Notes under the pieces: generated by a model
Told to the model about the DNA's origin: nothing
Seen by the model: the letters and a program-made list of their open reading frames with translations, nothing else
Databases searched by the model: none
Translations under genes and position numbers: made by a program
Source: Collinsella sp. AF08-23
Lineage (GTDB): Bacteria; Actinomycetota; Coriobacteriia; Coriobacteriales; Coriobacteriaceae
NCBI RefSeq assembly: GCF_003479805.1
Contig: NZ_QUHV01000001.1
Coordinates: 62,001 to 126,000 of the forward strand
Direction of reading: 5' to 3'
Length of the DNA stretch: 64,000 nt
Shown: in pieces, positions 44,205 through 51,976 of the stretch
How the letters are laid out: every line of letters begins with the position of its first letter
Position numbering within the stretch: the stretch's first letter is position 1

Positions 44205-45815
44205 ATGCCTAAAGATTCCCTTGCTCCCTCGGACAAGTGCTCTACGGCGTTGCCCCTGTTGACGCTGGAACAGTTGGCGCTCGCCTTGGAGGCGCAGGAC
44301 ATCTCCGTGCGGATCGTGGGCGATCCTTCGCGCGTTGTCTCGGGCATGGCCATTGACTCCCGCATAGTTGAGCCGGGCAATCTGTTCGTGTGCAAAGGCG
44401 CTGCGTTTCGCCCTGCATTTCTCGGCGGTGCCATCGAGGACGGTGCCGCCGCATATATGTGCGAGGGCGTTGGCGCCGAACTCGGGGTCCCTTCGGAGTT
44501 GCTCGCCGTGTCTCCATTGACCCCTGCGCTCGTCGTGTCCGATGTTCGCCGTGCCATGGCGATCGTGGCGCCTACCGTGTATGGGAACCCCGAGAAGGGG
44601 CTGCATATCGTGGGCATTACGGGCACCAAGGGAAAATCCACGGTGGCGTATATGCTAAGGTCCATCTTCTCGGCAGCTGGAATCGACGCCTCTATCTTGG
44701 GTTCCATCGAAACGGACGACGGCTTTGTCCACGAGGAGAGCCACAACACCACGCCCGAGGCTCCGGATTTGTGGCGCCACCTGTATAACACTACGCGCGC
44801 CGGTCGAGATCACATGGTGATGGAGGTCTCGAGCCAGGGCCTCAAGTACGACCGCGTGCTGGGGCTTCCGCTTGAAATCGGTTGCTTCCTCAACATCGGC
44901 CGCGATCACATCTCTGGCGTGGAGCACCCCGATTTCGAAGATTACTTCACCTCGAAGCTGCGCATCTTCGATCAGTGCTCCATTGCGGTGGTGAACGCGC
45001 GAACCGAGCACGTCGACCGCGTGCTTGCCGCCGCCGCGCATGCCGACCAGGTGGTCACGTTTGCCGTGGAGCATGCGCAAGGGCAGCCCGACGATCGCCG
45101 TACAGTCGAGGTACAGTTCAGTGCAACCGACATTGCCCAGCTGCCCACGGGTGGTCTGGCGTTCACCGTGCGTGAGCGCGCCTCAAGTGGGCAGACGGCG
45201 TGCGCCGAGCGTGTCGAACTCGGCATGCCCGGTTTGTTCAACGTGGACAACGCGTTGGCAGCAGTGGTCATGGCGCGCCTGCTCGGCGTGGACTACGACT
45301 CCATCCGTGCGGGCCTTGCCCAGATTCGCGTTCCTGGGCGCATGGAGCTCGTGTCGTCTGCGGACGGCAAGGTGCTGGCAATCGTCGATTACGCACACAA
45401 CGAGCTCTCTTTTGAGACCCTGTTCAAGTCCGTGAAGGCCGAGTATCCCGACCGTCGTGTGGTTGCCCTGTTCGGCGCTCCCGGCGGCAAGGCGCAGGAG
45501 CGCCGTGAGGCCCTGCCGCGCGTTGCCGGAGCCTATGCGGACCATATTGTGTATACCGAGGAAGACCCCGCGCACGAGCGCGTCGAGGATATCTGCGCCG
45601 AGTTGGCCTCCAATACGCCGGCAGGCGTTTCCCACGAGGTCATCCTCGACCGCGAGCAGGCTGTGAGGCAGGTGCTTGCGAGCGTGCTCGCCGCGGCGGA
45701 ACGATCCGTGGTTCTGCTGCTTGCAAAGGGCGATGAGACACGACAGCATCGCGGCGACGAGTATCCCGAGGTAAAGAGCGATCTCGCGATTGCTCGTGAG
45801 GTGCTCGAAGGGTAG
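44205..45815 (+). CDS. murE: UDP-N-acetylmuramyl-tripeptide synthetase, MurE family
   Basis: The ligase adds the third amino acid of the peptidoglycan stem to UDP-MurNAc-L-Ala-D-Glu in the cytosol. It has 536 residues and starts after GAGGAG. The N-terminal UDP-binding domain has AIDSRIVEPGNLFVCKG, the central domain the P-loop GITGTKGKSTVAYML and NTTPEAPDL, and MEVSSQGLKYDRV. The selectivity motif of meso-diaminopimelate enzymes is DNPR; here the corresponding segment is TEEDPAHE, with alanine in place of arginine. This fits a lysine- or ornithine-type wall. It stands apart from any dcw cluster. Confidence 0.88.
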   Translation: MPKDSLAPSDKCSTALPLLTLEQLALALEAQDISVRIVGDPSRVVSGMAIDSRIVEPGNLFVCKGAAFRPAFLGGAIEDGAAAYMCEGVGAELGVPSELLAVSPLTPALVVSDVRRAMAIVAPTVYGNPEKGLHIVGITGTKGKSTVAYMLRSIFSAAGIDASILGSIETDDGFVHEESHNTTPEAPDLWRHLYNTTRAGRDHMVMEVSSQGLKYDRVLGLPLEIGCFLNIGRDHISGVEHPDFEDYFTSKLRIFDQCSIAVVNARTEHVDRVLAAAAHADQVVTFAVEHAQGQPDDRRTVEVQFSATDIAQLPTGGLAFTVRERASSGQTACAERVELGMPGLFNVDNALAAVVMARLLGVDYDSIRAGLAQIRVPGRMELVSSADGKVLAIVDYAHNELSFETLFKSVKAEYPDRRVVALFGAPGGKAQERREALPRVAGAYADHIVYTEEDPAHERVEDICAELASNTPAGVSHEVILDREQAVRQVLASVLAAAERSVVLLLAKGDETRQHRGDEYPEVKSDLAIAREVLEG

Positions 45816-45887
45816 GCGTGGCGTCTGCACGCGCTACTAGACATGGCGTCCGTGCTGACGGGGGCTCTTGCAGTGCGTACGCGATAC

Positions 45888-46022
45888 AAATACGCAAATG
45901 TTGAGGCATTTTCGCAAACTTGAAGTAGACCGGGTAGATCTGGTTGCAAAAGCCCTGCTAGATGAAGTGGCGTTTTTTCGAGTACTTCTCCTTCGGCGAA
46001 AAAGCCCAACATTTGCGTATTT
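45888..46022. repeat. 135-base imperfect palindrome with perfect 16-bp terminal arms
   Basis: The arms 45888-45903 and 46007-46022 are exact reverse complements. Pairing continues inward for 11 more positions with one bulge and one mismatch, and outward through GCGAT on both sides. The remaining loop is about 80 bases. The folded form looks like a miniature inverted-repeat element or a structured RNA. The 456-base gap 45816-46271 otherwise holds two direct copies of TTTCCGATAG (46106-46115 and 46156-46165) and no credible gene. Confidence 0.8.
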
Positions 46023-46271
46023 GCAATCGCCTACGATGCTGCCGCGTCCCTTGGCGAGCTCAAAGAGGCTCGTTCGGCCATGACGTCCTCCAAATTGAGC
46101 GATTTTTTCCGATAGGACGGGAAAGAGGGGCCTAAAAGAAAAAAACAGCCATTTCTTTCCGATAGATGCAGCGCGACTGTGAGCGCAACGCGAGAACTCT
46201 CTTGCGTTGAAGCTAACTCAAGGTCGTAGAATCTTGAGCCAAAAGGTGTCCGTGAGCGAGAAAGAGGAACC

Positions 46272-47474
46272 ATGAGCGCTGTGTCCGCTACTGCACCCGC
46301 CAAGGTCTATTACACCAACCTGCGCACGCATGGGCGCGAGAGCCAGCTCGACAAGCTCAAGCGTCTCATCCGTCGCGCGGGCATCGAGCAGATCGACTTC
46401 GAGAACAAGTTTGTTGCCATCAAGATTCACTTTGGCGAGCTGGGCAACCTCTCCTTCCTGCGCCCCAACTATGCCCGCGCCGTTGCCGACGTGGTTAAGG
46501 AGCTGGGCGGCATGCCCTTCCTCACCGACTGCAACACGCTGTACGTGGGCAGCCGCAAGAACGCGCTCGAGCATATCGACTGCGCGTACCAAAACGGCTT
46601 CACCCCGTATGCCACGGGCTGCCAGGTCATCATCGCCGACGGCCTCAAAGGTACGGACGAGACGCTCGTTCCAGTCAAGAACGGCGAGTACGTGCAGGAG
46701 GCCAAGATCGGCCACGCCCTCATGGACGCCGACATCGTCATCAGCCTCACGCACTTCAAGGGGCATGAGCAGGCCGGTTTCGGCGGCTGCATGAAGAATC
46801 TCGGGATGGGTGGCGGTAGCCGTGCCGGCAAGATGGAGCAGCACGCCGCCGGCAAGCCCAGCGTGCACGAGGGCGCGTGCATCGGGTGTCGCGCGTGCGA
46901 GCGCATCTGCGCCCACGGCGCGGTGAGCTTCCCCACCACGCGCGAGCGCACGCTCAAGAACGGCAAGGTGGTGGAGACGCCCGTCGCCCACATCGACCAC
47001 GACCGATGCTTGGGCTGCGGCCGCTGCGTGGGCGCGTGCAACCAGGACGCCGTCAAGCCCGACTACGGCGCTGCGGTCGATGTGCTCAACTGCAAGATTG
47101 CCGAGTACACGCAAGCTGTCGTGCAGGATCGTCCGAGCTTCCACATTTCGCTCGCCATCGACGTCAGCCCCAACTGCGACTGTCATGCCGAGAACGATAC
47201 GCCCATCGTGCCCGATATCGGTATGTTCGCGAGCTTCGATCCCGTGGCGATCGACCAGGCCTGCATCGATGCGGCGCTCAAGATGCCCGCCATGCCCAAC
47301 ACTGAGCTCACCGAGATGCGCGATAAGCTCGACGCCGCTGGTGGCGTGCCCGAGCACTGCGCGCACGACCACTTCAACATGACGCATCCCGACACCAACT
47401 GGCGCTCTATGATTGAGCACGGCGAGAAGATCGGCCTCGGTACGAGCAACTACGAGCTCATCGAGGTCAAGTAG
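46272..47474 (+). CDS. DUF362-domain protein with two [4Fe-4S] clusters
   Basis: The 400-residue protein joins a DUF362 domain to a two-cluster ferredoxin module. The DUF362 part begins AKVYYTNLRTHGRESQLDKL and includes VAIKIHFGELGNLSFLRP and ISLTHFKGHEQAGFGGCMKN. The cluster motifs are CIGCRACERICAHG (about residues 203-216) and CLGCGRCVGACNQD (about 246-259). DUF362 then resumes to the end. Such proteins are common in anaerobes and presumably act as redox carriers or in metal-centre assembly; the reaction is unknown. GAGGAACC precedes the ATG. Confidence 0.9.
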   Translation: MSAVSATAPAKVYYTNLRTHGRESQLDKLKRLIRRAGIEQIDFENKFVAIKIHFGELGNLSFLRPNYARAVADVVKELGGMPFLTDCNTLYVGSRKNALEHIDCAYQNGFTPYATGCQVIIADGLKGTDETLVPVKNGEYVQEAKIGHALMDADIVISLTHFKGHEQAGFGGCMKNLGMGGGSRAGKMEQHAAGKPSVHEGACIGCRACERICAHGAVSFPTTRERTLKNGKVVETPVAHIDHDRCLGCGRCVGACNQDAVKPDYGAAVDVLNCKIAEYTQAVVQDRPSFHISLAIDVSPNCDCHAENDTPIVPDIGMFASFDPVAIDQACIDAALKMPAMPNTELTEMRDKLDAAGGVPEHCAHDHFNMTHPDTNWRSMIEHGEKIGLGTSNYELIEVK

Positions 47475-47500
47475 GGGTAACAGCGCTTTCGTTTTCCATT

Positions 47501-47561
47501 GAGGGTAGGAATGTCGAAAATCGCCCTGCTTTCGAGCGGCTTTTTCGACAATCCTACCCTC
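47501..47561. repeat. Imperfect palindrome of the GTCGAAAA family
   Basis: The arms 47501-47525 and 47538-47561 pair over 24 bases with two or three differences. The inner core is TGTCGAAAA/TTTTCGACA. Two related palindromes lie at 58298-58354 and 59937-60001. It sits just after the DUF362 gene. Confidence 0.75.
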
Positions 47562-47686
47562 TGAGAAGGGGATCCCAGTCGAGTTGCGCGCATAGCTCCG
47601 GCGCATGGGCTATTCACTTGATTCAGTTGAGGTCGGGTTAAGAAGTGTGCCCGGGTCCACCTGCGATATGCAGGGGGCCCGGGTTC

Positions 47687-47695
47687 TGCTATAGT
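47687..47695 (+). promoter_or_regulatory. Extended -10 promoter of the hemolysin III-like gene
   Basis: TGCTATAGT is an extended -10 element (TGn followed by TATAGT). A GC-rich hairpin lies just upstream at 47648-47683. With transcription starting near 47702, the ATG at 47704 would be nearly leaderless, which favours the ATG at 47734 as start. Confidence 0.5.
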
Positions 47696-47733
47696 TCTGA
47701 ACAATGCACCGATTTTGGAGGCCGAACAGCCAC

Positions 47734-48558
47734 ATGCCGGACACCAGTGACAGTCTCACGCCGCGGCCAGACGTCGCGGCTGCCCCTGTTCCCATAGCGC
47801 GCGCCGACGCGGCATCGCGGGCGCAGCGCTTGCTCCATGCTGCCGAATCGGGCGCTAAGGGCGCCGCCGTTACCGTTGGAGCTCCCGTCAAGGCTGCGGC
47901 CCGTGCTGTCAGGCGTCGTCTACCTCCTCAATACACGTTGGGCGAGGAGATCGCCAATTCAATCACCCATGGCATCGGTGCCGCCTTGGGCGTCGCGGCG
48001 CTTGTCGTCATGATCGTCAAGGCCGCCGTTGCCGGCTCGCACCCCGCGTCGCTTGCGAGCGCGATCATCTTCGGCATCGCCCTCATCCTCGAGTATCTTG
48101 CATCCACGCTGTATCATGCCATTGCTCCGGCAGCCGCCAAGCGTGTGTTCCGCATCATCGATCACAGCTGCATTTACGTGCTCATCGCGGGTACCTACAC
48201 GCCGTTTTGCCTCATCACCCTCGGCGAGGCGGGCGGCATACCGCTGTGCATCGCGGTATGGGCTCTTGCCATCGCGGGCGTGCTGTTCGAGGCGTTCATG
48301 CGCGAGCGACAGCCCCATTGGCTCACCGCCGTCATGTACGTGGCCATGGGCTGGCTCGTGCTGTTCCGCTTGCCGCAACTTATCGAGGCGCTCCATCCTA
48401 CAGCGTTGTTCCTGCTCGCCGCCGGCGGTGTGTGCTACACCATCGGCGCGGTGTTCTATGTGCTCAAGAAGATCCGCTACATGCACACGGTGTTTCACGT
48501 GTGGGTGCTCGCCGGTAGTGTCCTTCAGTTCTTGGCGGTGGTCCTCTTCGTGATCTAG
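47734..48558 (+). CDS. Hemolysin III / PAQR-family membrane protein
   Basis: The protein has 274 residues from the ATG at 47734 (an ATG at 47704 would add 10). About 65 polar residues lead into the conserved EEIANSITHGIGAALG. Seven membrane segments follow, with the family motifs LEYLASTLYHAIAP, RIIDHSCIYVLIAGTYTPF and MHTVFHVWVLAGS, whose histidines and Asp form the PAQR metal site. Bacterial members are called hemolysin III but are more likely involved in lipid or membrane homeostasis. GGAGG at 47717-47721 is 12 bases from the chosen start. Confidence 0.88.
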   Translation: MPDTSDSLTPRPDVAAAPVPIARADAASRAQRLLHAAESGAKGAAVTVGAPVKAAARAVRRRLPPQYTLGEEIANSITHGIGAALGVAALVVMIVKAAVAGSHPASLASAIIFGIALILEYLASTLYHAIAPAAAKRVFRIIDHSCIYVLIAGTYTPFCLITLGEAGGIPLCIAVWALAIAGVLFEAFMRERQPHWLTAVMYVAMGWLVLFRLPQLIEALHPTALFLLAAGGVCYTIGAVFYVLKKIRYMHTVFHVWVLAGSVLQFLAVVLFVI

Positions 48559-48647
48559 TCTCGCGTCCCGCCGTCGACGGGCGCGGGACCCCGCATGCCC
48601 GCCGACAATGACCTGCACACCTACCCAGGAGGTTCGAAACCGTCCCC

Positions 48648-50003
48648 ATGGACATCACCATAAGCATCATCACAACCCTTGTCCTCACCGTCGTCAACGG
48701 GTACTTTTCCATGTCCGAGATGGCGCTCACCACGGCAAAGCGCGCCGTGCTCGACCACGAGGCGGAAGAAGGCGACCGCCGCGCCGCCCGCGCCGCCGAG
48801 CTTGCGTCGGACTCCGGCAACTTCCTCGCTACCATCCAGGTCGCCATCACGCTCGTCGGCTTCGCCTCGTCGGCCGTCGCCTCGACGAACCTGTCCGACC
48901 CGCTTGCCCAATGGCTCTCGAGCTTTGGCATCGCACCTCTCTCGGCGGTCGCACCGGGTCTCGCCCCGGTGATCATTACCCTGATCGTCTCCTACCTGTC
49001 CATCGTCGTTGGTGAGCTCGTGCCCAAACGCATCGCGCTGGCCGACGCGGAGGGTATGGCAAAGCGCGTGGCCCAGCCGCTCACCGTGTTCCAGAAGATC
49101 GCTCGCCCGCTCGTGTGGCTCACGCAAGCATCTGCGAACGGCCTCGCCGCGCTTATGCGCATCAAGAGCGCGGATGACCGCCAGAACGTCTCCGAGGAGG
49201 AGATCAAGTACATGATCAACGAGCAGGACACGCTGCTCGATGAGGAGAAGCGCATCATCCACGAGGTGTTCGACCTGGGCGACGCCTCCGCGCGCGAGGT
49301 CATGGTGCCCCGCGTCGATGTGACCATGGTCGAGGACGTCCAGACGGTCTCCGAGGTTATGGGGCTGCTTTGCCAGACGGGCTACTCGCGCGTACCGGTC
49401 TTTCACGAGGACCAGGACAGTGTGGTGGGCATCGCGCACATCAAGGACCTGATCGCACCCGCCATGGGCGAGGGCGCCGACCGCCCGGTGAGCGACTTCA
49501 TGCGCGATGCAACGTTCATCCCCGATACGAAGGACATCCTGCCGCTGCTTTCCGAGATGCAAACCGCCCATGACCAGATCGTGGTCGTGGTTGACGAGTA
49601 CGGCGGAACGGCAGGCATCATCACCATCGAGGATATCGTCGAGGAGATCGTCGGCGAGATCGAGGACGAGTTCGACCCCGACAACAAGTACCTCACGCGC
49701 CTCTCCAAGAGGGAATGGCTCGTGGACGGTCGCTTTCCCTGCGACGACGCCATCGAGCTCGGCTGGCCCATTGAGGAAAGCGACGAGTACGAGACCATCG
49801 CCGGCTGGATTCTGGACCTTTGCGATTCGCTCCCGGATATCGGTGAGGTTTTCGAGGCGGAGGGGTACAAGTTCAAGGTGCAGTCCATGCGTGGTCAGCG
49901 CATTTCGCTCGTGCGCGTTATCGCTCCGTCCGAGGAAGAGCTCGCCGCCGCGAACGAGGGCACCGACCGGCAGCCCGACACGTCGACCGACCAGGGCGAG
50001 TAG
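48648..50003 (+). CDS. CNNM/CorC-family (HlyC) membrane protein with CBS pair
   Basis: The 451-residue protein has the full layout of this family. An N-terminal CNNM membrane domain (about 1-190) has segments around TTLVLTVVNGYFSMSEMAL and ITLIVSYLSIVVGELVPKRIAL. Two CBS motifs follow at about 205-330 (MVPRVDVTMVE, VVGIAHIKDL, DQIVVVVDEYGGTAGIITIED). A C-terminal CorC_HlyC domain (about 345-430) ends the fold. Family members influence Mg2+ or Co2+ efflux. It is followed 49 bases later by a small gene that may be co-transcribed. Confidence 0.92.
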   Translation: MDITISIITTLVLTVVNGYFSMSEMALTTAKRAVLDHEAEEGDRRAARAAELASDSGNFLATIQVAITLVGFASSAVASTNLSDPLAQWLSSFGIAPLSAVAPGLAPVIITLIVSYLSIVVGELVPKRIALADAEGMAKRVAQPLTVFQKIARPLVWLTQASANGLAALMRIKSADDRQNVSEEEIKYMINEQDTLLDEEKRIIHEVFDLGDASAREVMVPRVDVTMVEDVQTVSEVMGLLCQTGYSRVPVFHEDQDSVVGIAHIKDLIAPAMGEGADRPVSDFMRDATFIPDTKDILPLLSEMQTAHDQIVVVVDEYGGTAGIITIEDIVEEIVGEIEDEFDPDNKYLTRLSKREWLVDGRFPCDDAIELGWPIEESDEYETIAGWILDLCDSLPDIGEVFEAEGYKFKVQSMRGQRISLVRVIAPSEEELAAANEGTDRQPDTSTDQGE

Positions 50004-50052
50004 GCGAATAAGGCAAACGAAGAGCGCGACTGGAAACTGGAAAGGAGCGGCC

Positions 50053-50661
50053 ATGGCCGATCTGTTCAACATTCTCAAGGTCACGATAGGCCCCAAAAAG
50101 CTCACCGCCCGCGTGCTGGTGAATCCCGGCATGCCGCTCATGACGTCCGAGGACGTCGAGGCCACAGCGCGCGTCTACTACCTGGCACCGGCAATCGCCG
50201 AGCATCTGTGCCTGGGTGATGCAGGTTCCAAGTTTCAGGATTGCATGGGACATACGGAGCTCGCCCACCTGCTTGAGCATCTCACGGTCGAGATTATGAA
50301 TGAGACGGGCCTCGCGGGCACCATCTCGACGGGGCGTACGCGGAACGTGATGGGCGACGACCGCCTGTTCGACGTCGAGGTATCGTGCCCCGACGATGCC
50401 CTTGCCATCGGCGCCCTTTCCTCGGCGACGTTCATGATGAACTGGGCCTTCCTGCATCATGATCAGACGCCGCCGGATTTCCCGGGGACGGTTGCCGCCC
50501 TGACGAGCCTGGTGAGCAATTTGCGCGGCAACGCCGCCGAGCCCGACTCGCCCGAAGAGACGGAGGAAGAGCAGGCCTTTGGCGCAATCGACACCGAGGG
50601 CGCAGTTGTCGAACCGCATGATGCGGAGGGTGTCGTGTACGGCGGAGCCGCCGCTGAGTAA
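50053..50661 (+). CDS. Stand-alone protein resembling the cyanophycin synthetase N-terminal domain
   Basis: The product has 202 residues; AAAGGAG sets the start at 50053. The central segment TELAHLLEHLTVEIMNETG and then GRTRNVMGDDRLFDVEVSC, with DDALAIGALSSATFMMN, resembles the N-terminal domain of cyanophycin synthetase (CphA), where an EHxxxELQ helix and a GRTR segment occur. The glutamate-ligase and Mur-ligase-like domains of CphA are missing. The last 50 residues are an acidic, probably flexible tail. There is no signal or membrane segment. The family assignment is by eye. It lies just after the CNNM gene. Confidence 0.65.
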   Translation: MADLFNILKVTIGPKKLTARVLVNPGMPLMTSEDVEATARVYYLAPAIAEHLCLGDAGSKFQDCMGHTELAHLLEHLTVEIMNETGLAGTISTGRTRNVMGDDRLFDVEVSCPDDALAIGALSSATFMMNWAFLHHDQTPPDFPGTVAALTSLVSNLRGNAAEPDSPEETEEEQAFGAIDTEGAVVEPHDAEGVVYGGAAAE

Positions 50662-50771
50662 TCGAGGCGTGTTACGTGACGATGGGCTCATGCCCATTGT
50701 CGCAAGCGCATGCGTATAATGGTTGAAGCAAATGATCTGGATGGACATCTGAGTCCAACAAAGGAGTAAAC

Positions 50772-51152
50772 ATGGGCAAGGGTATGAGTTTTGTCGCAGG
50801 CGCCGCGCTGGGCGCTGCAGCCGGCGTGGTTTTGGGCGTTCTGTACGCGCCCCGTTCCGGCTCCGAGACCCGCGCTATGGCGGCCGACATGGCCAACGAC
50901 GCGTGGGACTCCGCGCGTGACATGTACGAGCAGGGCATCGATCAGGCCCGCGCCGCCATGGATGATTTCGGCCCCACCATGGACGCCGCCACGGATGAGC
51001 TGCGCGCCAAGGTCGATCTTGCCCGCGAGCGCATGGACCAGCTCCGCGAGCAGCTGAACGATGCCGTAAACGCCGGTACCGTCACCCCTGCTGCCGACGT
51101 CGTGGTCGAGACGGTCGCCCCCGAGGCCTCTGACGTCGCCGTTCAGGCGTAG
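50772..51152 (+). CDS. YtxH-domain small membrane protein
   Basis: The 126-residue protein begins with a glycine-rich membrane segment, MSFVAGAALGAAAGVVLGVLYAPRSGSETR, which is the YtxH (gas-vesicle-protein-like) signature. A helical charged region follows (KVDLARERMDQLREQLNDAV). AAAGGAG lies close to the ATG. Members occur in general-stress operons, but the role is unknown. The next gene follows 15 bases later, so the two are likely co-transcribed. Confidence 0.85.
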   Translation: MGKGMSFVAGAALGAAAGVVLGVLYAPRSGSETRAMAADMANDAWDSARDMYEQGIDQARAAMDDFGPTMDAATDELRAKVDLARERMDQLREQLNDAVNAGTVTPAADVVVETVAPEASDVAVQA

Positions 51153-51167
51153 CGTCTCGACATCCGA

Positions 51168-51959
51168 ATGCTTGCCGGCGATTTCACGGGAATCAAGCTC
51201 TATAAGCTGCCCGCTCAAGACAAGAGGATTAAAAAAGACGGGACCCCGCGCGAACCAAAGAAGGTTGGCAAGATCCACTACCCGGTGTTCACCCCCGAGG
51301 GAACCCGGGTGGTGGGCTTTATGCTGCGCCTGCCGGATATCGCCGGGATGGTCAAGCAGCCCGATCGCTTTATCGCGTATGACGCCATAGGCGTGAGCGG
51401 CGACGTGATGGTCGCCAAGGATGACCGCGCGGCGTTCGACAATGCAGCGGCTAAGCGGTTGGGCATCAACCTCGATGCCTGCCTCATCTGGACGGGCATG
51501 GATGTTCGCACGGTCTCCGGCAGGCCGGTCGGCTTTTGCTCCGATGCCGATTTCAATCCCAAAACTGGCAACGTGACCTCGTTCATCCTCACCGAGGGCG
51601 GTGCCTCCAATGCGCTGGTCGGTCACCGGGAGATGCCGGCGTCAATGCTCAAGGGTTACCGCGACGGCGCGATGATCGTGAGCGATGCGGCACTCGACCT
51701 TGAGTTCTCGGGCGGTGCCGCCGCCAAGGCCGCCGAGGCGAGCGTGAAGGTCGCCGCCAAGGCGGGGGAGGTCGGTGCCAAGGCGAAAGTCCAGGCCAAG
51801 AAGGGCGCCGCCATCATCGACGACGCCGGTTCCAAGGCCCTCGACAAGGGTTCGAAGGCCTTGGGCAAACAGCTCGGCAAGACCAAGGGCATGTTCGGCT
51901 CGTTTATGAGCGAATATAAGAAGGCAGCCGGAACGCCGCCAAGAAAACAAAAGAAATAA
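51168..51959 (+). CDS. PRC-barrel-like protein with coiled C terminus
   Basis: The 263-residue protein has two PRC-barrel-like beta repeats. The first is at about 20-90 (VGKIHYPVFTPEGTRVVGFM) and the second at about 100-180 (DVRTVSGRPVGFCSDADFNP). The last 80 residues are rich in Ala, Lys and Gly (repeats of KVAAKAGEVGAKAK type) and probably form an extended helix. The start at 51168 has no strong ribosome site, which fits coupling to the gene before. The function is unknown; PRC barrels mediate protein or RNA contacts. The related barrel in the protein at 54992 may be worth comparing. Confidence 0.7.
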   Translation: MLAGDFTGIKLYKLPAQDKRIKKDGTPREPKKVGKIHYPVFTPEGTRVVGFMLRLPDIAGMVKQPDRFIAYDAIGVSGDVMVAKDDRAAFDNAAAKRLGINLDACLIWTGMDVRTVSGRPVGFCSDADFNPKTGNVTSFILTEGGASNALVGHREMPASMLKGYRDGAMIVSDAALDLEFSGGAAAKAAEASVKVAAKAGEVGAKAKVQAKKGAAIIDDAGSKALDKGSKALGKQLGKTKGMFGSFMSEYKKAAGTPPRKQKK

Positions 51960-51976
51960 GCGGGACGGGGGAATCA

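Noticed and set aside
45868..46083. A 71-codon plus-strand frame across the large hairpin element
   Set aside because: It starts with TTG without ribosome site and merely reads through both arms of the palindrome.
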